Positions 7,699-15,492 are shown, counted from the stretch's first letter. The stretch is DNA of 29,283 nucleotides from WHSW01 sp035296705 (GCA_035296705.1 DATHAL010000004.1:1-29283), one strand, 5' to 3'. Notes: a model not told the origin generated them from the sequence alone. Numbers and translations: made by a program.

Positions 7699-9252
7699 CT
7701 AAGCCCAATCCGGCTGGCTCGCCGCCAGCTCGACGGCCTGGAACATCGCCTTCGCCTTCGAGACGCTCTCGCGGTACTCGTAGTCCGGCTTCGCGTCGGC
7801 GACCGTGCCCCCGCCGGCCTGCACGTGGACAAGGCCGTCCTTCACCACCGCCGTGCGGATGTGAATCGCCGTGTCGAGGTCGCCGGTGAAGCTCAGGTAG
7901 CCGATGGCGCCCCCGTAGGAGCCGCGCTTTTGGGTCTCGAGCTCGTCGATGATCTGCATCGCGCGCACCTTCGGCGCCCCCGACAGCGTCCCCGCCGGAA
8001 GCACCGCCCGCAGCGCGTCCATCGCCCCCACCCCGTCGCGCAGGGTCCCGGATACCTGGCTCACGATGTGGAAAACGTGCGAGTAGGTCTCGACGATCAT
8101 GTACTCGTCGACCGACACGGTGCCGTACTCGCACACCCGGCCGAGGTCGTTGCGCCCGAGGTCGACCAGCATCACGTGCTCCGCGCGCTCCTTCGGGTCG
8201 GCGAGGAGCGCAGCGGCCTGGCGCCGGTCCTCCTCCTCGGACGCGCCACGCGGATACGTGCCGGCGATCGGCCGCGTCTCCGCCCGCCGGCCGCTCACCT
8301 TGACGAGCGGCTCGGGCGAGGCGCCAGCGATCTGGAAGTCGCCGAACTCGAGGAAGTACATGTACGGCGAGGGGTTGACCGTGCGCAGCCCGCGATAGAT
8401 CGAGAACGCCTCGACGGGCGCCGGCGCGGTGAACCGCTGCGAGGGGACGACCTGGAAGGCGTCGCCGGCATGCACGTACTCGATGATCCGCGCGACGTTC
8501 GACTCGAAGTGCTCGCGCGAGAGGTTCGACCGCCAGGGCCCGGCCACACCGTCGGGCTCGAACGAGCCCGGCGCGGTGGGGACGTCCTCGAGCGCCGGGC
8601 GGGCGGGGGGCGGCGGCACCGGACCGGCGAGGGCATCGCGGGCGCTGTCGATCAGGGCGAGGGCGCGGTCGTACGCGGCGGCGACGTCGTCCTCCGAGTC
8701 ACAGAACGCGTATCCGAGGACAGTGACCTCGTGGCGCTGGTGATCGAAGGACAGCATCAGCTCGCAGAGCATGAGCGCCATGTCCGGCAGCCCGAGCGGG
8801 TCGGGGTTCGGCGGGCCGAGGGGCTCCACCGTCCGGACGAGGTCGTAGCCGAAGAACCCGACCGCGCCTCCGGCGAACGGCGGCAGGCCCTCGGGGGCGG
8901 CGACCTCGAACGCTCCGAGGATCTCTGCGACTTCGCCGTACGGGTCCGGCGCCTCGCGATCGGCACGGTCGCCGTCGCGCGTCTCGCTCAGGATCCCCCC
9001 GGCCCAACGCAGCTCGAGCCGCGGGCGAAAGCCGAGGAACGAGTAACGCCCCAGACGGCCCTGCTCGGCCGATTCGAGCAGGAACGCGGGGCCGGGCAAG
9101 GCCTCGCGCAGCTTGAGGAAGGCGGATACGGGCGTCTCGCAGTCGTCGATGAACCGGTAGGAGACCGGGATCACGTTCGCCTCGCGCGCCAGCTCGCGGG
9201 CGCGGGCGAGATCGGGTTCGAGCCCGGCGCCCAGCTCAGCGACGCCGGTCAT
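7699..9252 (-). CDS. trpE: Anthranilate synthase component I
   Basis: The 517-residue chorismate-using subunit makes anthranilate with ammonia supplied by TrpG. The N-terminal LLES (residues 58-61) is the conserved tryptophan feedback site of TrpE, which supports TrpE over PabB. The C-terminal chorismate-binding domain shows NPSPYMYFLEFGDFQIAGASPE, RPIAGTYPRG, DLGRNDLGRV and YGGAIGYLSF. The start is ATG 9252, which overlaps the hisIE end by 17 bases in another frame. The gene ends 2 bases before trpG, so the two subunits are probably co-translated. Confidence 0.96.
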   Translation of the reverse strand: MTGVAELGAGLEPDLARARELAREANVIPVSYRFIDDCETPVSAFLKLREALPGPAFLLESAEQGRLGRYSFLGFRPRLELRWAGGILSETRDGDRADREAPDPYGEVAEILGAFEVAAPEGLPPFAGGAVGFFGYDLVRTVEPLGPPNPDPLGLPDMALMLCELMLSFDHQRHEVTVLGYAFCDSEDDVAAAYDRALALIDSARDALAGPVPPPPARPALEDVPTAPGSFEPDGVAGPWRSNLSREHFESNVARIIEYVHAGDAFQVVPSQRFTAPAPVEAFSIYRGLRTVNPSPYMYFLEFGDFQIAGASPEPLVKVSGRRAETRPIAGTYPRGASEEEDRRQAAALLADPKERAEHVMLVDLGRNDLGRVCEYGTVSVDEYMIVETYSHVFHIVSQVSGTLRDGVGAMDALRAVLPAGTLSGAPKVRAMQIIDELETQKRGSYGGAIGYLSFTGDLDTAIHIRTAVVKDGLVHVQAGGGTVADAKPDYEYRESVSKAKAMFQAVELAASQPDWA

Positions 9253-9850
9253 TGAGCTTCTCGAGCGCGGCGGTCAGGGGAACGTCGCGCGACAGCATCA
9301 GGACCTCGAGGTGGTAGAGGACGTCAGCCGCCTCCTCGACGACGCGCTCGTCCGACTCGCCCGACGCGGCGCGCGCCACCTCGTCGGCCTCCTCCCTGAC
9401 CTTGGCGCCGATCCGCTCCGGATCGTCGAGCAGCTCGACCGTGTAGGAGCCCTGCGGGCGCTCGGCCCGGCGGGCGTCGAGCGTTCGCGAGAGCTCCGCG
9501 AGCGCCTCGTAGGACGCCGGCTCCGGTTGCTCACCGCCGTCGAGGTCGCGGTAAAAGCACGAGCGGTTGCCGGTGTGGCATGCGGGGCCCGCCGGATCGA
9601 CCAGCGCGACGAGCGCGTCGGCGTCGCAGTCGTAGCGGAGCTGGCGCAGGCGCTGGACGTTCCCGGAGCTCTCGCCCTTTCGCCACAGCTCCCCGCGCGA
9701 GCGGCTCCAGAAGTGGACCTCGCCGGTTTCGCGCGTGAGCCTCAGGGCATCCGCGTTCATATACGCGAGTGTGAGCACCTCCCCCGTCGCCCAGTCCTGC
9801 ATCACGCATGGCACGAGGTCGTCGTCGTCGAAGCGGATTCGGTCCGTCAT
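9236..9850 (-). CDS. hisIE: Bifunctional phosphoribosyl-AMP cyclohydrolase / phosphoribosyl-ATP pyrophosphatase
   Basis: The 204-residue fusion carries out two histidine steps: HisE hydrolyses phosphoribosyl-ATP to phosphoribosyl-AMP, and HisI opens the purine ring. The HisI half (about 1-110) has AYMNADAL, HFWSRSRGELWRKGESSGN, the metal motif YDCDADAL and CHTGNRSCFYR. The HisE half (about 120-204) has KVREEADEVARA and VVEEAADVLYHLEVLM. The ATG at 9850 (MTDRIRF) is preferred over an in-frame start 33 bases upstream, because homologues begin here and a TACGAT box lies 7 bases before it. Many actinobacteria have separate HisI and HisE, so the fusion is notable. The gene heads the trp transcription unit and overlaps trpE by 17 bases. 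Confidence 0.94.
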   Translation of the reverse strand: MTDRIRFDDDDLVPCVMQDWATGEVLTLAYMNADALRLTRETGEVHFWSRSRGELWRKGESSGNVQRLRQLRYDCDADALVALVDPAGPACHTGNRSCFYRDLDGGEQPEPASYEALAELSRTLDARRAERPQGSYTVELLDDPERIGAKVREEADEVARAASGESDERVVEEAADVLYHLEVLMLSRDVPLTAALEKLNDRRR

Positions 9851-9857
9851 CGTGAGG

Positions 9858-9863
9858 ATCGTA
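9858..9863 (-). promoter_or_regulatory. -10 box for hisIE-trp operon, predicted leaderless start
   Basis: TACGAT on the minus strand fits the actinobacterial TANNNT -10 pattern. Exactly 7 bases separate it from the hisIE ATG, the distance expected between a -10 box and a transcription start. The mRNA may therefore begin at the ATG itself. I see no convincing -35 element, no Shine-Dalgarno sequence and no room for a trp leader peptide or attenuator. Confidence 0.5.
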
Positions 9864-9886
9864 GTGCGCGTGCGCCCGGCCACCCA

Positions 9887-9892
9887 TAGGCT
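9887..9892 (+). promoter_or_regulatory. -10 box for cydAB operon, predicted leaderless start
   Basis: TAGGCT fits TANNNT and ends 6 bases before the cydA GTG at 9899, so transcription may begin at or next to the start codon. It lies in the 48-base gap shared with the divergent hisIE promoter; the two boxes are 23 bases apart. No clear -35 hexamer is visible. Confidence 0.5.
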
Positions 9893-9898
9893 CCGGGC

Positions 9899-11266
9899 GT
9901 GACCGGGTCACTGCTCCCGATCGCCGACGCGTTCACGGCCGTCGACCAGTCCTACCTGCTCGAGGCGCGCCAGATGCAGGCGCTCTCCCTCGGCGTTCAC
10001 ATCCCGCTGGTCTGCTTCGGGATCTCGTTCCCGGCGATCATCCTCTTCTGCGAGGCGCTCCACATGCGGACAGGCAAGCCCGTCTACCGCCAGATCGCCA
10101 AGCGCTGGTCGAAGGTGATGCTGATCCTGTTTGCCGTCGGCGTCGTCACCGGGACGATCCTCTCGTTCGAGCTCGGCCTCCTGTGGCCGGAATGGATGGC
10201 CAACTTCGGCGAGGTGTTCGGGCTCGCCTTCGCGCTCGAGGGCGTCTCGTTCTTCGTCGAGGCGATCTTCGTCGCGATCTACGTGTACGGCTGGGATCGG
10301 CTGAAGCCGCGCACCCACTTCCTGACCGGGATCCCGATCGTGATCACCGGCTTCGCCGGCGCGTTCATGGTGATCGCTGTGAACGGCTGGATGAACAACC
10401 CGACGGGGTTCGACATCTCAAGCAGCGGCCAGGTGACGAACGTCGATCCACTCGCCGCTCTGTTCAACGACTTCTTCTGGCACGAGGTCATGCACATGTA
10501 CATGGCTGGCTTCGTCGTCTCCGGGTTCATCGTCGCCGGGGTCTACGCGACCGCGTGGCTGCGCGGCAGGCGCGACGCCTACCACCGCGCGGCGCTGATC
10601 ATCCCGCTCACTGTCGCGAGCCTCGCGATCTGCGTCCAGCTCCTCTACGGCGACTGGGCCGGGCGCGAGGTCGCCGAACACCAGCCGACCAAGCTCGCCG
10701 CGTTCGAGGGACTCGAGCAGACGACGAAGAGCGCCTCGTTCACGCTCGGCGGCGTCTACGTCGACGACAAGATCTACGGCGGGATCACGATCCCCGACAT
10801 GCTCTCGCTGCTCGCCTTCCACGATCCGAACGCGACCGTCCAGGGGCTCGACGCGGTGCCCGAGCGCGACCAACCGCCGGTGGGCGTCGTGCGTAACGCG
10901 TTCACGGTGATGGTCTTCGCCGGCAGCGCGATGGCCCTGCTGGGTCTCCTCTATCTCTTCGTCTGGTGGCGCAAGGCGCGGCTGCCACGCTCGCGGTGGT
11001 TCTACCGCGCCGTGATCCTCGCCGGGCCGCTCTCGCTCTGCGCGCTGATTGCCGGCTGGATCACGACGGAGGTGGGGCGCCAGCCGTGGATCGTCTACGA
11101 CGTGATGCGAACCGAGGACGCGGTCACGGGTGCCGAGGGGATCCCGGTCGGCTACGCCGCGCTCGCGCTCACCTACCTCGGCCTGGCGACGATCGTTCTC
11201 GTCCTCCTGCGGCGGTTGGCGCGCCAGCCGATCGAGCGGGAGCTCCCGGAGGAGGCCGCGGCGTGA
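9899..11266 (+). CDS. cydA: Cytochrome bd ubiquinol/menaquinol oxidase subunit I
   Basis: The 455-residue integral membrane subunit oxidises quinol and holds the three haems of cytochrome bd. Likely ligands by alignment with E. coli CydA are His34 (LSLGVHIPLV), Glu114 (FALEGVSFFVE), His199 (EVMHMYMAGFVVSGF) and Met338 (NAFTVMVF). The segment GDWAGREVAEHQPTKLAAFEG (249-269) corresponds to the quinol-loop base, and EVGRQPWIVYDV (391-402) is the conserved GRQPW motif. The Q-loop is short, as in most non-proteobacterial enzymes. The N-terminus is about 15 residues longer than in E. coli; GTG 9899 is chosen because of the adjacent -10 box. It overlaps cydB by 4 bases. No cydCD transporter genes are in the window. 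Confidence 0.95.
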   Translation: MTGSLLPIADAFTAVDQSYLLEARQMQALSLGVHIPLVCFGISFPAIILFCEALHMRTGKPVYRQIAKRWSKVMLILFAVGVVTGTILSFELGLLWPEWMANFGEVFGLAFALEGVSFFVEAIFVAIYVYGWDRLKPRTHFLTGIPIVITGFAGAFMVIAVNGWMNNPTGFDISSSGQVTNVDPLAALFNDFFWHEVMHMYMAGFVVSGFIVAGVYATAWLRGRRDAYHRAALIIPLTVASLAICVQLLYGDWAGREVAEHQPTKLAAFEGLEQTTKSASFTLGGVYVDDKIYGGITIPDMLSLLAFHDPNATVQGLDAVPERDQPPVGVVRNAFTVMVFAGSAMALLGLLYLFVWWRKARLPRSRWFYRAVILAGPLSLCALIAGWITTEVGRQPWIVYDVMRTEDAVTGAEGIPVGYAALALTYLGLATIVLVLLRRLARQPIERELPEEAAA

Positions 11267-12315
11267 CGGCCGTCGACCTCGTCACCGCCGTCCTGGTCGC
11301 CGGCATCACCGCATACGCGGTCCTCGGCGGCGCCGACTTCGGCGCCGGCTTCTGGGACCTGACCGCGGGCGGTGCACGACGCGGCGCGCGGATCCGTGGC
11401 CTGATCAAACGCTCGATGAGCCCCGTCTGGGAAGCGAACCACGTCTGGCTGATCTTCGTCCTCGTGATCTTCTGGACCGGCTTTCCGACCGCGTTCGGGA
11501 CCGTGATGTCGACGCTTTATGTGCCGCTCTTCCTCGCAGCGGTAGGGATCATCTTCCGCGGGGCCGCGTTCGCGCTGCGCGGGGAGGCGGCCACGATCGG
11601 CGAGGCGCGAGCGCTCGGCGCGACGTTCGCGCTCTCCTCGGTCCTCGTCCCGTTCTTCTTCGGGGCTACCGTGGGCGCGATCGTCTCCGGCCAGGTGCCG
11701 GCACCGCCGGGCGGCGGCGATCCCTGGGACAGCTGGACGAACGAGACGTCGCTCTACGTCGGAGTCCTCGCCGTCGCGCTCGGCGCCTATCTCTCCGCCG
11801 TCTTCCTCGCCGGCGACGCGGTGCGCGCCGAGCAGCCGGACCTGATCGAGGCCTGCCGACGGCGGGCGCTCGGCGCCGGAGCGGTAGCGGGGCTGCTCGC
11901 GATCGGCGGCATCTTCGTCATCCGCGACGACGCTCCGGACCTCTACGACGGACTCACTTCCGGGCTCGGCCTCGCCGTGGTCATCGGCTCGGCGGCGGCC
12001 GGGCTGCTCACCCTGTGGCTCGTCTGGGATCGGCGCTTCGGCCCGGCGAGGTTCACCTCGGCGCTCGCGGTCGGGGCGATCATCGTCGGGCTCGCGGTCG
12101 CGCAGTCGCCGGACTTCCTCCCAGGGGTGCTCACCCTCCAGGACGCGGCCGCGAGCGAGGACGCGCTCGTTCCGCTGCTCGTCGCCGTGGTGATCGCCGC
12201 CGCGATCCTCATCCCCGCCCTCACCTACCTCTTCCGGCTCACCCTGCGCGGCACCCTCGATACCGAGTTCCGCCCGATCGTCGCCGCCGACCGCGGCAAG
12301 GAGGAGGAGCGATGA
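11263..12315 (+). CDS. cydB: Cytochrome bd oxidase subunit II
   Basis: The 350-residue multi-pass subunit stabilises the haem core of the bd oxidase. The N-terminal segment AVLGGADFGAGFWDL and MSPVWEANHVWLIFVLVIFWTGFP are diagnostic for CydB. The start is GTG 11263: it overlaps the cydA TGA as GTGA, and a strong ribosome binding site GGAGGAGG (11248-11255) stands 7 bases before it. A longer frame upstream is only a shadow of cydA. The 3' end carries another strong purine-rich site serving the next gene, and the stop overlaps that gene by 4 bases (ATGA). Confidence 0.95.
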   Translation: MTAVDLVTAVLVAGITAYAVLGGADFGAGFWDLTAGGARRGARIRGLIKRSMSPVWEANHVWLIFVLVIFWTGFPTAFGTVMSTLYVPLFLAAVGIIFRGAAFALRGEAATIGEARALGATFALSSVLVPFFFGATVGAIVSGQVPAPPGGGDPWDSWTNETSLYVGVLAVALGAYLSAVFLAGDAVRAEQPDLIEACRRRALGAGAVAGLLAIGGIFVIRDDAPDLYDGLTSGLGLAVVIGSAAAGLLTLWLVWDRRFGPARFTSALAVGAIIVGLAVAQSPDFLPGVLTLQDAAASEDALVPLLVAVVIAAAILIPALTYLFRLTLRGTLDTEFRPIVAADRGKEEER

Positions 12316-12512
12316 GGGACCGCGGCGGCCCGACCCTGCTGCCGGCTATCGCCACGCTCGTGATCGGGGGCGCGGTCCTCTTCTTCAGCGAGGTGACGTG
12401 GCTTCAGATGCCGGCCGCGATGGTCATGGTCGTCGGCATCTGGCTCGGCGTGTTCGCGGTCGCCACGCCGGAGTTCCTCGAGGCCGACGGCGAAGAAGCG
12501 GACGGCCACTAG
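12312..12512 (+). CDS. Small two-helix membrane protein coupled to cydB, 66 aa
   Basis: This 66-residue protein follows cydB with an ATGA overlap and a strong ribosome binding site AAGGAGGAGGAG (12298-12309) inside the cydB end, so its translation is well supported. Residues about 8-26 (TLLPAIATLVIGGAVLFFS) and 33-52 (MPAAMVMVVGIWLGVFAVAT) are two membrane helices; the tail is acidic (PEFLEADGEEADGH). It is not like E. coli CydX (one helix, MWYFAWILG type) or CydH in any motif I can see. Position and coupling suggest an accessory subunit or assembly factor of the bd oxidase; that role is inference. Its TAG shares the palindrome CTAG with the stop of the convergent gene. Confidence 0.8.
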   Translation: MRDRGGPTLLPAIATLVIGGAVLFFSEVTWLQMPAAMVMVVGIWLGVFAVATPEFLEADGEEADGH

Positions 12513-12787
12513 CCGCGCGCGCCCGACCCGAGCCAGTCGATGATCCCGGCCACTGCCTGCCAGTCCTCCCGCTCGCGCGCCTGGATCAGATCGCGCAGGA
12601 CCTGAGGTTCGATCGCCATCAGGGCCTCCGAGCCGGCTGACGCCCAGCGGACGAGCGCGTGGTGGACGAGCGCGTCGACCGGGACGCCGGTTGTCTCGGA
12701 CAGGCGCCGGAACGTCGGCAGCGGATCCACCTGCGCCGAGAGCTCGACCTGACGAGCGAAGTCACGATGCTTCGGACCGACCTCCAC
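12509..12787 (-). CDS. Small conserved hypothetical protein downstream of era, 92 aa
   Basis: A soluble 92-residue protein with a GTG start at 12787, 8 bases after the era stop. It is mostly helical: DPLPTFRRLSETTGVPVDALVHHALVRWASAGSEALM looks like a helix-turn-helix-like stretch, followed by QVLRDLIQAREREDWQAVAGIIDWLGSG. From memory, similar short proteins in Thermoleophilia are labelled DUF6027, but I cannot verify this. No catalytic motif is visible. Its order after era suggests co-transcription with the yqeY-phoH-ybeY-era block. The stop overlaps that of the opposite-strand small membrane gene. Confidence 0.75.
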   Translation of the reverse strand: MEVGPKHRDFARQVELSAQVDPLPTFRRLSETTGVPVDALVHHALVRWASAGSEALMAIEPQVLRDLIQAREREDWQAVAGIIDWLGSGARG

Positions 12788-12795
12788 CGGAGGCT

Positions 12796-13692
12796 TCAGT
12801 CGATCCCGAGCCGGTCGAGGAGGCTCTCGTCGCGGCGCCAGTGCTCGCGGACGCGGACGTTGAGATCCAGGAAGACACGGGCGCCAAGCTCTCGCTCGAG
12901 CTCCTTGCGGGCGGCCGTCCCGATGTCGCGAATCATCCGCCCGCCGCGCCCGATCAGGATCGCCTTCTGAGAGTCGGTCTCGGCCCAGATCTGGGCGCGG
13001 ACCTCGACGAGGCCATCGTCGCGCTCGCCGACCTCCTCGACGGCGACCTCGACCGCGTGCGGGATCTCCTCGCGGGTGCGGCGCAGGACCTGCTCGCGGA
13101 TCAGCTCCGCGAGATGAACCTCGCTCGGCTGATCGGTGCGGTCCTCGGGCGGGTAGAGGAACGGCCCCTCCGGCAGGAGCTCCGCGAGCCGAGCGACCAG
13201 CGGCCCGACCCCCGTCCCCCGCTTCGCCGACACGGGGAAGACCTCGTCGACGACCTCCAGCTCTGCCGCGGCGGCGAGCACGGCCGTGACCTCCGGGCGG
13301 CGCAGGCGATCGATCTTGTTGACGGCGCAGATCACGGGCGTGTCGCTGTTCGCGCCGAGCAGGTGACCGCCGATGAATCGATCACCGGGGCCGATCCCCT
13401 GCTCGCCGTTGACCATGAAGAGGACCGCGTCGGCCTCGTGCAGCTCGAGCTGGACCCGCCGCTGCATCCGCTCCGTGAGCACGTCCCGTGGCTTCTGCAC
13501 CCCGGGGAGGTCCACGAGCACCATCTGCCAGCCGGCGGCGACGTCGGTGGCGACGCCGCGGCTCGCGCGCCGCGTCGTCTGCGGCCGGTCGGAGATGATC
13601 GCCACCTTCGAGCCGACGATCGCGTTGACCAGCGTCGACTTGCCGACGTTGGGACGGCCGGCGAGCCCGACGAAGCCTGATCGCGTTGTCAC
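12796..13692 (-). CDS. era: GTPase Era
   Basis: The 298-residue GTPase binds 16S rRNA and assists 30S ribosome assembly. G1 is GRPNVGKST (12-20), G3 is DLPG (61-64), G4 is NKID (125-128), and SAKRGTG matches G5. The C-terminal KH domain carries IGRGGRMIRDIG and ends with the usual DLNVRVREHWR segment. G3 reads DLPG where Era usually has DTPG, a mild variant. The switch I stretch ISDRPQTTRR is conserved. The start is GTG 13692, overlapping the ybeY stop as GTGA. Confidence 0.96.
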   Translation of the reverse strand: MTTRSGFVGLAGRPNVGKSTLVNAIVGSKVAIISDRPQTTRRASRGVATDVAAGWQMVLVDLPGVQKPRDVLTERMQRRVQLELHEADAVLFMVNGEQGIGPGDRFIGGHLLGANSDTPVICAVNKIDRLRRPEVTAVLAAAAELEVVDEVFPVSAKRGTGVGPLVARLAELLPEGPFLYPPEDRTDQPSEVHLAELIREQVLRRTREEIPHAVEVAVEEVGERDDGLVEVRAQIWAETDSQKAILIGRGGRMIRDIGTAARKELERELGARVFLDLNVRVREHWRRDESLLDRLGID

Positions 13693-14048
13693 AGGCCCCG
13701 CAGTATCTCCGCTTGCAGGGCGAGCATCTCGCCGTCGTCGACCTCGTGGTCGTAACCGCAGAGGTGAAGGACGCCGTGGACGGCGGCATCGGTGACGTCG
13801 GCCGCGTGCGCGGGGCAGATCACGACGTCGCCCAGCTCCCGCGGGCCCGCCGCGGGGCCGGCGCCGTCGACCGGGAAGCTGAGCACGTCCGTGGCCTCGT
13901 CGAGGCCGCGGTGCTCGCGGTTCAGATCCCGGATCCGGCGAGCGTCCACGAGCGTGAGTGAGAGGTGGCCGTCCTCCACGCTAGCCGCGGCAAGCGTTGC
14001 GAGCACCGCCTCGCGCAGCTGCGGCGGCACGTCGTCGACGTCGATCAA
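13689..14048 (-). CDS. ybeY: Endoribonuclease YbeY (rRNA maturation factor)
   Basis: A 119-residue zinc-dependent RNase involved in 16S rRNA 3' end maturation. The metal motif HGVLHLCGYDHEVDDGEM places His91, His95 and His101 as ligands, and the conserved DVLSFP segment is at 54-59. The start is inferred as TTG 14048, which overlaps the phoH TGA as TTGA; the open frame continues far upstream inside phoH, but only as a shadow. It is slightly short for the family (often about 150 residues) because the N-terminus is compact. Confidence 0.92.
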   Translation of the reverse strand: MIDVDDVPPQLREAVLATLAAASVEDGHLSLTLVDARRIRDLNREHRGLDEATDVLSFPVDGAGPAAGPRELGDVVICPAHAADVTDAAVHGVLHLCGYDHEVDDGEMLALQAEILRGL

Positions 14049-14998
14049 CGCTCGTCGTTGCGCTGCGAGTACCTGTCGTAAGCGGCGACGATCCGCTGCA
14101 CAAGCTGATGGCGGACGACGTCCTCGCCGCCGAAGCGGATGAAGGAGATGTCGTCGACCGCGTCCAGGATCTCGCCGACCACGACGAGTCCCGAACGCTG
14201 GTCGCGCGGCAGGTCGATCTGCGTGACGTCGCCGGTGACGACCATCCTGGAGCCGAAGCCGAGCCGCGTGAGGAACATCTTCATCTGCTCCGGGCTGGTG
14301 TTCTGCGCCTCGTCGAGGATGATGAACGAGTCGTTGAGGCTCCTCCCGCGCATGAATGCCAGCGGCGCGACCTCGATGATCCCGCGGTCGAAGTAGGTGG
14401 AGACGCGCTCGGGGTCGAGCATGTCGTAGAGCGCGTCGAAGAGCGGCCGCAGGTACGGGTCGACCTTCGCCTGCATGTCGCCGGGGAGGAAGCCGAGCCG
14501 CTCGCCGGCCTCGACGGCCGGTCGGGTGAGGATCAGCCGGTTGACCTCGCGCGCGTCGAGCGCTGCGACGGCCATCGCCACCGCGAGGAACGTCTTGCCG
14601 GTGCCTGCGGGGCCGATCCCGAAGGTCACCGTGTGCTCGCGGATCGAGTCGACGTAGCGCTTCTGATTCACCGTCTTCGGCGCGACCTTGGTCGAGCGGT
14701 GGCGCCAGATCACGTCCTCGAGGATCTCCGCGGGACGCTCCGAGGCGGCGATCGCGCCCGTCACGGCGTCGACCGTCGCCGGGGCGAGATCGTGGCCGCG
14801 CTCGACCAGGCCGACGAGCTCGTCGACCATCGTCGCGGCGCGGCTCACATCGGCGTCGTTGCCGTCGAGGGTGAGCACGTTCCCGCGCAGGAAGACGTCG
14901 CACCCGAGCCGCTCCTCTAGCTCACGGAGGATCGTGTCCTCGGAGCCCGCGAGCTCAGCCGCGACCGTGTTATCGAGAGTGAGCTGGCGCCGGGCCAA
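14045..14998 (-). CDS. PhoH-family ATPase
   Basis: A 317-residue PhoH-like P-loop ATPase, probably linked to RNA metabolism. Walker A is GPAGTGKT (129-136) and Walker B is FIILDEAQN (225-233). The segments TRPAVEAGERLGFLPGD, PLAFMRGRSLNDSF and VTGDVTQIDLP are typical. An N-terminal region of about 100 residues resembles a KH-like domain (VFLRGNVLTLDGN). The start is TTG 14998, directly adjacent to the yqeY TAA. Its place before ybeY and era is the standard bacterial order. Confidence 0.94.
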   Translation of the reverse strand: MARRQLTLDNTVAAELAGSEDTILRELEERLGCDVFLRGNVLTLDGNDADVSRAATMVDELVGLVERGHDLAPATVDAVTGAIAASERPAEILEDVIWRHRSTKVAPKTVNQKRYVDSIREHTVTFGIGPAGTGKTFLAVAMAVAALDAREVNRLILTRPAVEAGERLGFLPGDMQAKVDPYLRPLFDALYDMLDPERVSTYFDRGIIEVAPLAFMRGRSLNDSFIILDEAQNTSPEQMKMFLTRLGFGSRMVVTGDVTQIDLPRDQRSGLVVVGEILDAVDDISFIRFGGEDVVRHQLVQRIVAAYDRYSQRNDER

Positions 14999-15430
14999 TT
15001 ACGAGGCGAGCCTCTCCCGCACGGTCGCGCTGACCCGCTTGCCGTCGGCCCGTCCGCCGACCTTCGGCATCACGGCTCCCATGACCTTCCCCATGTCACC
15101 GGGCGCCGACGCTCCGGTATCGGAGATCGCTGAGTCCACCAGCTCGCCGAGCTCCTCGTCGGAGAGCTCCGCCGGCATGTAGCGCTCGATCTCCCGCGCC
15201 TCCGCCTCCTCCGCGTCCGCGCGCTCCGGGCTTCCGCCGTCGCGGTACGCCTCGGCGGCCTCCAAGCGGCGCTTGCGCTCGCGGCGCAGCACCGCGACCG
15301 CGTCGTCGCCACCCTGCTTTCGCTCCTTCTGAAGAGCGTCCGCGATCATGCGCAGGGCACCCACCCGATCGCGCTCGCCGGCCTTCATCGCGTCGCGCGT
15401 ATCGCTCTGGATCTGGTCTAAAACGTCGAT
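14999..15430 (-). CDS. GatB/YqeY domain protein with unclear start codon
   Basis: A YqeY-like protein, related to the tail domain of the amidotransferase subunit GatB; its role is not firmly known. The helical N-terminus VLDQIQSDTRDAMKAGERDRVGALRMIADALQKERK and the C-terminal tail MGKVMGAVMPKVGGRADGKRVSATVRERL match the family. Similarity begins at the codon for Ile at 15430 (ATC), giving 143 residues, the normal length. No ATG, GTG or TTG lies in frame at that point. The nearest are ATG 15388, which removes the first 14 residues, and an ATG at 15580 deep inside murI. The start given here is therefore the homology boundary, not a proven start. Confidence 0.85.
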   Translation of the reverse strand: MDVLDQIQSDTRDAMKAGERDRVGALRMIADALQKERKQGGDDAVAVLRRERKRRLEAAEAYRDGGSPERADAEEAEAREIERYMPAELSDEELGELVDSAISDTGASAPGDMGKVMGAVMPKVGGRADGKRVSATVRERLAS

Positions 15431-15492
15431 GCGACGAAGGGTAGGGCACCGTGGCGGATAGCCCGCGGGCGCAGTGGAAGGCGCGGAGCGGC

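Noticed and set aside
6072..7832. 586-codon frame suggesting a fused N-terminal extension of TrpD
   Set aside because: The extra part overlaps trpG in another frame and has no similarity; TrpD starts at ATG 7103.
7825..9255. 476-codon plus-strand open frame opposite trpE
   Set aside because: Antisense shadow of trpE; Arg/Ala/Val/Asp-biased composition with no domain signal.
9851..9898. trp leader peptide, attenuator or T-box before hisIE-trpE
   Set aside because: The gap is 48 bases, with no Trp-rich short frame and no terminator hairpin.
14045..14903. Long fusion frame upstream of ybeY inside phoH
   Set aside because: Shadow of phoH; the TTGA overlap at 14045-14048 gives a sensible ybeY start.
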